DNA from: JAENVT01 sp963773085
Lineage (GTDB): Bacteria > Actinomycetota > Acidimicrobiia > Acidimicrobiales > Ilumatobacteraceae
DNA length: 64,000 nt
Assembly: GCA_963773085.1 (NCBI GenBank)
Contig: CAVYZS010000002.1
Coordinates: 1 to 64,000, forward strand
Reading direction: 5' to 3'
Under the pieces are notes generated by a model. That model did no database searches, was not told where the DNA came from, and saw only the letters and a program-made list of their open reading frames with translations. Made by a program: the position numbers and the translations under genes. Of the stretch, positions 44,149 to 52,031 are shown piece by piece (position 1 is the stretch's first letter; each line of letters begins with the position of its first letter).

Positions 44149-45381
44149 ATGCCTTTCGAACGCAGGGCCACTCGACAGATCCATGTCGGCAAGGTGCCCG
44201 TCGGCGGAGGAGCGCCGGTCTCCGTGCAGTCGATGACGATCACCAAGACGGCCGATGTCGAGGGCACGCTGCAACAGATCTACGCGCTGGCCGCCGCCGG
44301 GTGCGACATCGTGCGCTGCACCTGCAATGAGCAGGAGGCCGCCGAGGGTTTGGCCCAGATCGTGCCTCGTTCACCACTTCCGATCATCGCCGACATCCAT
44401 CATCAGTACCGCATGGCGCTGGCGGCGATGGAGGCCGGCGTGCACGGGCTGCGGCTGAACCCCGGCAACATCCGCAAGCCAGAGCACATCAAAGCCGTCG
44501 CCACAGAAGCCCGCGATCGGCAGATCTCGATCCGGATCGGAGTCAATGGCGGCTCACTCGACCCGTCGCTCTACGAGAAGCACGGCGGCATCAAACCCGA
44601 GGCCATGGTCGAGAGCGCGCAACGGGAGATGGCGTACTTCCACGAGGTCGACTTCGATCTGATCAAGATCAGCGTCAAGGCGTCCAGCGTTCCCCTGATG
44701 GTCGAGGCATACCGGCAGCTCAGCGAGGTCACCGACGTGCCGCTGCATCTCGGGGTCACCGAGGCCGGCCCGCCGCCCGCCGGCTTGGTGAAGGCCACGG
44801 CCGGCATCGCCACGCTGCTGTTGGAGGGCATCGGCGACACCATTCGCTACTCGCTCACCGCCGATCCCGTCGAAGAGGCACGAGCCGGACGACAGTTGCT
44901 CGAGGCGCTCGGACTTCGCGAACGCAAGAACATCGATCTCATCGCCTGCCCGAGCTGCGGCCGGGCCGAGATCGACGTGATCGACGTCGCCAACAGGGCT
45001 ATGCAGGCGTTCGGTGATCGCAAGATCCCGCTCCAGGTGGCCGTCATGGGTTGCGTCGTCAACGGCCCCGGCGAAGCGCGCGAGGCCGACCTCGGCATCG
45101 CTGCCGGCAACAAGCGCGGCCACCTGTTCGTCAAGGGTCGCAACGTTGCTGTGGTGCCCGAATCCGAGATGGTCGAAGCGCTCGTCGAATGGGCCGAGTT
45201 CATCCACGAGCACGGGACCGACGCAGCGATCGCCCGCGTCGACACCGCGCTGGCCGAGCGCGAGGCTGCCAAGGACCGGGCCAAGCTGCTCGACGACCAG
45301 GGTGCCGACGTCAATCATGCTGCCGAGCGAATCGTCGAAATCCGCCGCGCCACGGCCGACGACTCCCCGCCGGTCTCATGA
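44149..45381 (+). CDS. ispG: 4-hydroxy-3-methylbut-2-enyl diphosphate synthase
   Basis: A 410-residue IspG (GcpE) of the MEP pathway. TIM-barrel part: VSVQSMTITKTADVEGTLQQI, DIVRCTCNEQEAAEG, IIADIHHQYRMALAA, LRLNPGNIRK. The [4Fe-4S] ligands are in LIACPSCGRAEID and MGCVVNGPGEAREADLGIA. It reductively opens MEcPP to HMBPP using ferredoxin or flavodoxin. The ATG follows rseP by 17 nt; its stop overlaps the phosphorylase start. Confidence 0.95.
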   Translation: MPFERRATRQIHVGKVPVGGGAPVSVQSMTITKTADVEGTLQQIYALAAAGCDIVRCTCNEQEAAEGLAQIVPRSPLPIIADIHHQYRMALAAMEAGVHGLRLNPGNIRKPEHIKAVATEARDRQISIRIGVNGGSLDPSLYEKHGGIKPEAMVESAQREMAYFHEVDFDLIKISVKASSVPLMVEAYRQLSEVTDVPLHLGVTEAGPPPAGLVKATAGIATLLLEGIGDTIRYSLTADPVEEARAGRQLLEALGLRERKNIDLIACPSCGRAEIDVIDVANRAMQAFGDRKIPLQVAVMGCVVNGPGEAREADLGIAAGNKRGHLFVKGRNVAVVPESEMVEALVEWAEFIHEHGTDAAIARVDTALAEREAAKDRAKLLDDQGADVNHAAERIVEIRRATADDSPPVS

Positions 45382-46139
45382 CGCCACACGATCATCCGCT
45401 GTTCGAGTTCGATCCATCGCTCGAGGCGGTGATCAACCCATCGATCCACCGGCCGATGCTGGGGTTTCCGCAACGTGCCGTGATGTGCTGGTTCGGCAAC
45501 GTGGTGCGCGATCGCACCGTTGGGCTGGAGCCACTTCACCACGTCCCGTTCGAACACGGCGACCACCCGATTTGCGTCATTCGGCACCACGGTCACGATG
45601 TCGCCCTGGTCAGTCCGGGTGTCGGCGCACCGGCTGCCGTCACGTCGTTGGAAGTGGTCATCTCTCTTGGTGCGACCCAGATCATCGGCTGCGGGGGTGC
45701 GGGAATCGTTCGCCCGGGATTCGACGTCGGCCACGTGATCGTCCCGATCGGTGCCGTGCGCGACGAGGGCACCAGCTATCACTACGCGCCGGCGGACACC
45801 GACGTGCAGCCCCACCCTCGCGCCCTGACCGCAATCGACGATGTGCTCACCGAGGCCGGTGTCCCGCACGATCGCGGCCTGACCTGGACGACGGACGCCT
45901 TCTTCCGCGAGACGCCCAGCAAGGTCGCTCGCCGGCGCGACCAGGGCTGTATCACCGTCGAGATGGAGGCGGCGGCGATGTTTGCTGCGGCAGCGTTCCG
46001 GGGCGCCGTGTACGGCCAGTTGCTGTATGCCGGCGACGACGTCAGCGCCGAGGAGTGGGACCATCGCCATTGGGAGCAACAGTCCTCCGCACGCGAGCGG
46101 CTGCTTGATCTGGCGCTCGACGCGGTCATTCGGCTGTAG
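45378..46139 (+). CDS. Nucleoside phosphorylase family protein
   Basis: A 253-residue PNP/UDP phosphorylase-fold protein. Visible: VALVSPGVGAPAAVTSLEVV (phosphate and ribose region), IIGCGGAGIVRPGFDVGHVI, TTDAFFRETPS and ITVEMEAAAMFAAAAF, whose Glu-Met-Glu motif binds the ribose hydroxyls. It phosphorolyses a purine or pyrimidine nucleoside for salvage; uridine phosphorylase is slightly favoured by layout. Coupled to ispG by ATGA overlap. Confidence 0.85.
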   Translation: MTPHDHPLFEFDPSLEAVINPSIHRPMLGFPQRAVMCWFGNVVRDRTVGLEPLHHVPFEHGDHPICVIRHHGHDVALVSPGVGAPAAVTSLEVVISLGATQIIGCGGAGIVRPGFDVGHVIVPIGAVRDEGTSYHYAPADTDVQPHPRALTAIDDVLTEAGVPHDRGLTWTTDAFFRETPSKVARRRDQGCITVEMEAAAMFAAAAFRGAVYGQLLYAGDDVSAEEWDHRHWEQQSSARERLLDLALDAVIRL

Positions 46140-46145
46140 TCGGCT

Positions 46146-47186
46146 TCATCTCTCCTCGACTGCGAACACGGTGCAGGGGCCGCGCAACTCGGTGGTCTCA
46201 CCCGGCGCCATGAAGGCGCACTCGCCGCGGTCAAGACCCCGAACCCACAGCAGCAGTTCCCGTCCGGTGGTGTGATGTCGATGGACCTCACCGTCGTCGA
46301 GTTCGTGGCGCCACATCACGAACGGCGTCTGCGGCGTGTCGTACCGCCATCGGCCCGGCTCGACCTCGGTCGGGCGCACGACAGGGTCGGCGAGCGGTTC
46401 GAAATCGAGCACGTCGAGCAGTTCTTCGACGTCGACGTGCTTCACGGTCAGGCCGCCACGCACCACGTTGTCGCTGTTTCCCATGACCTCGACACCGAAC
46501 CCACGGAGGTAGGCGTGCAGGTTGCCGGGCCCCAGGAAGACCGCTTCCCCCGCGGTCAACGTCACCCGATTGAGCATCAAGGTGACGACGACCGACGGAT
46601 CACTCGGGTACGTCATCTCGAGCTCGGACACCAGTTGTGCTTCGACGCGATCGTGACGTCGGCAGGCAGCGATCGTCGACGTGGTGTCGAAGGTCCGGTG
46701 ATACAGCGCCGCGACGGTGGTCGCCAGCTTCTCGTGCTGCAAGAACACCGCCAGGTCGTGGGCGTCGATCTCGTGCAACAGCGACACCGTGTCGTCGACC
46801 GGGCGAAAGCCGCACAGTGTGTCGAACGAGGTCAGTGCGCACAGCATCTCTGGCTTGGCGAACGGATCGCGGTAGATACGCTCGGGCGAGTCGCGGGCGA
46901 CGCCCTGCTGCTCTTCGCGTTCAAACCCTGTCTCGGCATGACGCAGGTCTGGGTGAGTCTGTAGCGACAAGGGCTGCGCCGCGGCCATCAGCTTCAGCAG
47001 GTACGGCAAGTCGCCGGCCACCGTTCGCAGCGGCGTGCCGTCGTCGATCGTCGAGGGCGCCAACGGGTGCGTGCCCATCCACCACTCGGCCCATGGTTGA
47101 CCGTCGGGCACTCGACCGAGAATCTCGGGAATCGCCGAGAGGTCACCCCACGCGTAGTGCTGTGGCCGCCCGTGGACCGTGTGCAT
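46146..47186 (-). CDS. manA: Mannose-6-phosphate isomerase, class I
   Basis: A 346-residue type I phosphomannose isomerase. Zinc-site motifs: LSLQTHPDLRHAE (Gln and His), FAKPEMLCAL (Glu) and FLGPGNLHAYLRGFGVEVMG (His). It interconverts mannose-6-phosphate and fructose-6-phosphate, giving GDP-mannose precursors for glycolipids. The ATG has a TAGCGT box (47195-47200) 8 nt upstream. It is 6 nt from the convergent phosphorylase end and divergent from TrpB2. Confidence 0.92.
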   Translation of the reverse strand: MHTVHGRPQHYAWGDLSAIPEILGRVPDGQPWAEWWMGTHPLAPSTIDDGTPLRTVAGDLPYLLKLMAAAQPLSLQTHPDLRHAETGFEREEQQGVARDSPERIYRDPFAKPEMLCALTSFDTLCGFRPVDDTVSLLHEIDAHDLAVFLQHEKLATTVAALYHRTFDTTSTIAACRRHDRVEAQLVSELEMTYPSDPSVVVTLMLNRVTLTAGEAVFLGPGNLHAYLRGFGVEVMGNSDNVVRGGLTVKHVDVEELLDVLDFEPLADPVVRPTEVEPGRWRYDTPQTPFVMWRHELDDGEVHRHHTTGRELLLWVRGLDRGECAFMAPGETTELRGPCTVFAVEER

Positions 47187-47194
47187 GCCTCGAC

Positions 47195-47220
47195 ACGCTA
47201 CCGGCGCGACGGGCTACCGT
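47195..47220. promoter_or_regulatory. Divergent promoters of manA and trpB2
   Basis: TAGCGT on the minus strand (47195-47200) drives manA without a leader. TACCGT on the plus strand (47215-47220) is the nearest -10 box for trpB2 and implies a 5' leader of about 110 nt. Confidence 0.45.
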
Positions 47221-47242
47221 TCTGCCGTCCAACTGCTCCGTT

Positions 47243-47330
47243 CCATTTCAACCCGAACCCATTTCAACCCGAACCCATTTCAACCCGAACCATTTCAACC
47301 GAACCCATTCAGCCCAAACCCATTTCAACG
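47243..47330 (+). repeat. 16-bp tandem repeats in the trpB2 leader
   Basis: CCATTTCAACCCGAAC occurs three times exactly in tandem (47243-47290), then three degenerate copies follow (14-15 bp; CCATTCAGCCCAAAC is the weakest). They lie between the promoter and the GTG, ending near the CGAGG ribosome site. No spacers separate the units, so it is not a CRISPR array. Low GC relative to surroundings. Confidence 0.85.
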
Positions 47331-47339
47331 AGGTGTGCC

Positions 47340-48696
47340 GTGCAGAACAAGATCCTGTTGACCGAAGACCAGATCCCGACGCAGTGGTACAACGTCATTC
47401 CCGACCTGCCGTCGCCGCCGCCGCCGCCGCTGCACCCGGGCACGATGCAACCGGTCGGCCCCGACGATCTCGCGCCGCTGTTCCCGATGGCGTTGATCAT
47501 GCAGGAGGTCACCCAGGACAGTTACGTCGACATCCCCGGCGGCGTGCTCGACGTCTACCGACTGTGGAGGCCGTCGCCGCTGTTCCGCGCCCATCGGTTG
47601 GAGAAGGTGCTCGACACCCCGGCGCGGATCTACTACAAGTACGAAGGGGTCAGCCCGGCCGGTTCGCACAAGCCCAACACGGCAGTGCCGCAGGCGTACT
47701 ACAACCATCAGGAGGGCATCACCAAGCTGACCACCGAGACCGGTGCCGGCCAGTGGGGTACGGCGCTGGCCTTCGCGACCGCCCAGTACGGGATCGAGTG
47801 CGAGATCTGGCAGGTCGCCGCGTCGTACGTGTCGAAGCCGTATCGCAGGGTGATGATGGAGGTCTACGGCGCGACGGTGCACTCCAGCCCGTCCGACGTC
47901 ACCGAGTACGGTCGCTCGCTGCTCGCCCAGGACCCCGATCACCCCGGCAGCCTCGGCATCGCCATCTCCGAGGCCGTCGGCGCGGCTGTCGCCGACCCGA
48001 AGACCCGCTACGCGCTCGGCAGCGTGCTGAACCACGTGCTGCTGCACCAGACGGTGATCGGCGAGGAGGCGTTGCTGCAGTTGGCGATGGTCGGCGAGAC
48101 GCCCGATCTGCTGGTCGGCTGCACCGGTGGCGGCTCCAACTTCGGCGGCCTGGCGTTCCCGTTCCTGCGCGAGAAGCTCGCCGGGCGGATGAATCCGACG
48201 ATTCGCTGCGTCGAGCCGGCGGCCTGCCCGAGCCTGACCAAGGGCGAGTACCGCTACGACTTCGGCGACACGGCGGGGATGACCCCGCTGATGAAGATGC
48301 ACACGCTCGGCCACGACTTCATCCCGCCGTCGATCCACGCCGGCGGACTGCGCTATCACGGCATGTCACCGCTGGTCTCGCACATCTACGAGCTCGGGCT
48401 TGTCGAGGCCGAGGCCATCCCGCAGACGGAGTGCTTCGCCGGAGCGCTTGACGTTCGCCCGCAACGAGGGGATCTTGCCGGCGCCCGAGCCCACGCACGC
48501 CATCGCCGCAGCGATTCGCGAGGCCAAGCGGTGCAAGGAGACCGGCGAGGAGAAGGTCATCCTCACCGCCCTGTGCGGGCACGGCCACCTCGACCTGGCC
48601 GCCTACGAGAACTACCTCGCCGGCAAGATGGTCGACTACGACCTCACCGACAAGGAGCTGGCCGACGCAATGTCGACGGTCCCCGTGATGGCCTAG
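47340..48696 (+). pseudogene. TrpB2-type tryptophan synthase beta chain, frameshifted
   Basis: Corrected length 451 residues. The start MQNKILLTEDQIPTQWYNVI, PLHPGT, the PLP lysine in VSPAGSHKPNTAVPQAYYN, TTETGAGQWGTALA, GCTGGGSNFGG and GLRYHGMSPLVSH match the TrpB-like enzymes known as TrpB2, which can make Trp from indole and serine without TrpA. A surplus G near 48450 breaks the frame after TECFAGAL; the correct continuation TFARNEGILPAPEPTHAI runs to the stop at 48696. GTG start with CGAGG site. Confidence 0.85.
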
Positions 48697-48697
48697 G

Positions 48698-49357
48698 TTA
48701 GAAGAGGCGGAGGTCGGCGGGGCGCAGGCCGCGGAGCTCGTCGTAGTCGACCTCGACCACCCGAAACCCACGCGCTTCGGCCAGCACTCGTGCCTGCGGT
48801 TTGACGATCTGGGCGACGTAGACCCCGCGGACACTTCCGAGCGACGAGTCGAGGTGCAGCCGCTCGATGTAGCGGGCGAGCTGTTCGACGCCGTCGATCT
48901 CGCCTCGCCGCTTGACCTCGATGGCGACGACCTGTCCATCCCGATCGCGGCACAGCAGGTCGATCGGCCCGATCGCCGTCGGGTACTCCCGGCGGACGAG
49001 TGTCAGTCCCTCCTCGATGGCGTGCGGAGAGGCAGCCAGCAACTCCTGCAGGTGGGCTTCGACGCCGTCTTTCTGCAGACCCGGGTCGTCGCCGAACTCG
49101 GCCTCTGTGTCGGACAGCACCTCGTGCAAGGTGATGGTCAGCGACTCGCCCTTGGGATTCGTCACCGTCCATGCGTCGTCGCCGGTCACGAGCGAGTTGG
49201 GGGCGTTCATCCAGTTCAGGGGCTTGTACGCACCACCGTCGGCATGGATCGCTACGCACCCGTCAGCCTTGACCATGATCAAACGGACGGCTTCGGGAAG
49301 GTGTGCAGTGAGGCGGCCCGCGTAGTCGACCGAACAGCGAGCAATGACAAGACGCAC
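48698..49357 (-). CDS. nucS: Mismatch-specific endonuclease NucS (EndoMS)
   Basis: A 219-residue RecB-like nuclease that performs non-canonical mismatch repair in actinobacteria lacking MutS/MutL. Active-site residues Asp133, Glu147 and Lys149 appear in GPIDLLCRDRDGQVVAIEVK. The N-terminal DNA-binding half (MRLVIARCSVDYAGRLTAHL) and the final LRGLRPADLRLF resemble the beta-clamp-binding end. TAACGT precedes the GTG by 7 nt. Convergent with trpB2 (1 nt apart). Confidence 0.93.
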   Translation of the reverse strand: MRLVIARCSVDYAGRLTAHLPEAVRLIMVKADGCVAIHADGGAYKPLNWMNAPNSLVTGDDAWTVTNPKGESLTITLHEVLSDTEAEFGDDPGLQKDGVEAHLQELLAASPHAIEEGLTLVRREYPTAIGPIDLLCRDRDGQVVAIEVKRRGEIDGVEQLARYIERLHLDSSLGSVRGVYVAQIVKPQARVLAEARGFRVVEVDYDELRGLRPADLRLF

Positions 49358-49367
49358 GGCGTCGACG

Positions 49368-50285
49368 TTACCCAGCGGCAGGGCCGCGCACGCCGATGCG
49401 GGCCCGGTACGTGAACCAGAAGGGCCGCTCGGCGGTGCCGATGGCAGCGCCGACCTCGGCAGCCAATTGGTCGATGCCCAGCGTCAGGTCATCGATGCCG
49501 TGACGGCGCAGTGTTTGGTAGTCGCCCTGGCTGCGGAAAAGCTGCACGAGCCTGTCCGAGTCGCCGCGCTCCTCGCCGACCGCAGCGACTTCGACGCAGT
49601 GGACGAACTGTCGGCTGGCGACCATTCGTTCGAGATGCTCTCCTTTGTGCCAGTACTGCACACCGTCAGCGATCTCGACCGCCGATGCTGCGGTGGCGTC
49701 GACGGAGGCAGGACGCAGGTCATCGGACTGCGGCGACGACGACACGGCTCGCGGTGGTAGGGCATTGTCCGGCCGGCCGGCGAGTTTGCGCTCGTGAATC
49801 GCGACGTTGGCTCTCGCCGTGTGCCATGCCTGCTCGGCACGGGCAGCACCAACCGACGGTGGCCAGTCGCAGTCGATGGCGGCGAACACGCCTCCTGGCC
49901 GGAGTAGGCGGGCGACCTCGACGAACGTCGCCGTCGGATCCATCCAGTGCAATGCCTGAACGGCCAGCACAACGTCGGCGCACTGATCCGCAAGCCCGGT
50001 CGCATTGGACCATCCTGACTCGTAGCGAACGTTGTCGTTGCCGGGGACGGCCGCGGCCCGCGCCCGCATGTCGGAACTTGGTTCGATACCGATGACCTCG
50101 GCCGACCATCCGGCGGCCCACCGGGTCGACAAGCCGGTTCCGCTGCCGAGGTCGACGACGAGCGCCGGACGGCCGCCGGCGTATGTGGTGATCACGTCGG
50201 CGAGTGGCCGCGGGGGCACAGGGCGCACGGCATCGTACAGATCGGCGAAACCCGAGAATCGGCGGGCGTTGGCGTCGAGGCTCAC
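49368..50285 (-). CDS. Class I SAM-dependent methyltransferase
   Basis: A 305-residue Rossmann methyltransferase: ALVVDLGSGTGLSTRWAAGW is the SAM motif I, VIGIEPSSDM motif II, and VLAVQALHWMDPTATFVEVA motif IV. RYESGWSNATGL and the YDAVRPVPPRPLADVI N-terminus fit the group that methylates small molecules or lipids. The start is chosen at GTG 50285 because TAGTTT lies 7 nt before it; an in-frame GTG at 50315 would overlap the UbiB gene. Substrate unknown. Confidence 0.8.
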   Translation of the reverse strand: MSLDANARRFSGFADLYDAVRPVPPRPLADVITTYAGGRPALVVDLGSGTGLSTRWAAGWSAEVIGIEPSSDMRARAAAVPGNDNVRYESGWSNATGLADQCADVVLAVQALHWMDPTATFVEVARLLRPGGVFAAIDCDWPPSVGAARAEQAWHTARANVAIHERKLAGRPDNALPPRAVSSSPQSDDLRPASVDATAASAVEIADGVQYWHKGEHLERMVASRQFVHCVEVAAVGEERGDSDRLVQLFRSQGDYQTLRRHGIDDLTLGIDQLAAEVGAAIGTAERPFWFTYRARIGVRGPAAG

Positions 50286-50295
50286 GGGCGTGAAA

Positions 50296-51888
50296 CTATC
50301 GAGCGACGTGGTCACGCATCCGCTTCTGGATGAGGGCTCGTCTCGACTGCAACTCGCGGTATGTCAACTGCTCGGTGGACGCGTCGACCCCGAAGCCGGC
50401 CTTCACGCCGTCCATGTTGATCTCCAACGTGTTCTGATCGAGCCCGAGCTCTCGCCCGAGTTGCTCACCGTGGCGCTGGGCGAAGAGCATCGAGATGTTG
50501 GCGATCTCGGCGAGCAGGTCGAGGTCGGGCGCCAGACGCGCCATAGCCCCGTCGAGGAAGACCATGTTCTTGACGTAGAGCATCAGCTCCTTGGGCATGC
50601 TCGCCCCATAGCCGAGCAACGCCTTGACCACCCGCTGCACCTCGGCAACAAGTTCCTCGCCCGTGAGTGTCACGGGATCGATCGGTGCCTGATCGAGCCG
50701 CAGATCGCGAATTACGGCATTGAGATCGGTATCGGCCGGCAAGGCGCCGAGATCGCGCATTGCCGCCAGTTGCCCTTTGACGTCGTTGGTGGTGGCGCAG
50801 ACCATCATCCGCAGGAAGGCGAGCCGGCGATCTCCGGTCAAACGACCGACGATGCCGAAGTCGAGCAACGCGGTACGGCCATCGGGTAGGACGAACAGGT
50901 TGCCGCCATGCAGATCGCCGTGGAACACGCCGTAGATCATCGCCCCCTCGATGAGGGCGACCATCGCCGTGCGCACGACGGCCTCGGTGTCGACACCGGC
51001 GTTCTTCATGCCGACGACGTCATCGAAGTTGAACCCATCGACCCGTTCCATCACCAGGACTCGGCGAGTGATCAGCGACGTGTGTGGACGGGGCACGACA
51101 TATCCGGTCTGCTTGAGTTCATGGAGCATGACGGCGATGTCGATCATGTTCGCCGCTTCCATCCGAAAGTCGAGCTCCTCGACGATCGTTTCGGCGAACA
51201 GCTCGACCAGTGCAGGTGGATTGGCGAGTGATGCGATCGGGATACGACCAACCAGGTGGGGGGCCAGCCAGGCCATCACCCGCAGGTCCTTGCGCACCAG
51301 TCGGGCAACGCTGGGCCGCTGGACCTTGACGACGACTCGCTCGCCGGTGCGCAAGGTCGCCGCGTGGACCTGGGCGATCGACGCTGCTGCGAGTGGAGTC
51401 CTGTCGAATGCCGCGAAGACGTACTCCAGCGGTACGCCGAGGTCTTCCTCGACCACCTTGCGGACCGATTCGAACGACTCGGCGGGCACTTGATCGCGGC
51501 ACTGCTTGAACTCCTTCACCAACTCTGCTGGGAACAGCCCCTCGCCGCTGGAGATGATCTGGCCGAGCTTGATGTAGGTCGGCCCGAGGCGTTCTGCCGC
51601 TCGACGGAGGCGGCCGGAGATGTCGCTGCGACTCGCTTCCGGTGAGCCGTAACGTTGGCGCCTGCGACGTAGCCACCACGGTCCGATCGCCGCAATCAGA
51701 CGAGCGGCGACGGTGACTACACGGCTGCCCGGCGGCAGGCGGCGTGGCCGCGTGAGTGCAGGCACGTCGGCCTGGGCCGCTTGGCGAAGCAGGCCGGCGA
51801 TGGGGTACCAAAGCAGCGCGTCGCGGTCGAGCACCCACGGACCATCGTCGGTGAACGCGCCCCATTCGGTGTCGTCGGCCTTCGTCAC
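50296..51888 (-). CDS. AarF/UbiB-family atypical kinase
   Basis: About 530 residues. The UbiB signature is clear: LGPTYIKLGQIISSGEGLFP (the KxGQ motif), AAASIAQVHAATLRTGERVV with VKVQRP (Ala-rich loop), YGVFHGDLHGGNLFV (catalytic) and ALLDFGIVGRL (DFG). No transmembrane pair is evident at the C-terminus. UbiB-like ATPases aid ubiquinone or other isoprenoid lipid handling; in quinone-poor actinobacteria menaquinone is a possible target. The start is uncertain: GTG 51888 follows GCAGGG; GTG 51948 is further upstream but inside a palindrome. Confidence 0.82.
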   Translation of the reverse strand: MTKADDTEWGAFTDDGPWVLDRDALLWYPIAGLLRQAAQADVPALTRPRRLPPGSRVVTVAARLIAAIGPWWLRRRRQRYGSPEASRSDISGRLRRAAERLGPTYIKLGQIISSGEGLFPAELVKEFKQCRDQVPAESFESVRKVVEEDLGVPLEYVFAAFDRTPLAAASIAQVHAATLRTGERVVVKVQRPSVARLVRKDLRVMAWLAPHLVGRIPIASLANPPALVELFAETIVEELDFRMEAANMIDIAVMLHELKQTGYVVPRPHTSLITRRVLVMERVDGFNFDDVVGMKNAGVDTEAVVRTAMVALIEGAMIYGVFHGDLHGGNLFVLPDGRTALLDFGIVGRLTGDRRLAFLRMMVCATTNDVKGQLAAMRDLGALPADTDLNAVIRDLRLDQAPIDPVTLTGEELVAEVQRVVKALLGYGASMPKELMLYVKNMVFLDGAMARLAPDLDLLAEIANISMLFAQRHGEQLGRELGLDQNTLEINMDGVKAGFGVDASTEQLTYRELQSRRALIQKRMRDHVAR

Positions 51889-51930
51889 CCCTGCATGATC
51901 GCAGCATCCGTCACCGTTGGTGTAAACGCC

Positions 51931-51946
51931 GACCGATACATCGGTC
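51931..51946. promoter_or_regulatory. Inverted repeat between divergent genes, possible TetR-like operator
   Basis: GACCGATACATCGGTC has perfect 7-bp arms and a 2-nt centre. It lies 43 nt before the UbiB GTG and 86 nt before the swivel-domain gene. Its form resembles operator sites of TetR-type repressors; no tetR gene is nearby. Confidence 0.4.
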
Positions 51947-52031
51947 ACAGGATGGACTGGCTACGATCCGGCACCACGGTCCGGAAGTACCGCCCGGCGC
52001 TACGGTCTGGCGGCACACGTCTGGGGGACGC

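Noticed and set aside
47243..47330. Possible CRISPR array
   Set aside because: The 16-bp units are contiguous without spacers and decay at one end; no cas genes are nearby. Recorded as tandem repeats.
47067..47340. Upstream extension of TrpB2 reading through the repeats (FNPNPFQPEP-like)
   Set aside because: The extension is a translation of the tandem repeat. A GTG at 47340 with a CGAGG site gives the normal N-terminus.
46637..48451. Long plus-strand frame across manA and trpB2
   Set aside because: Arg/Pro-rich product in a different frame from TrpB2; the TrpB2 frame carries all conserved motifs.
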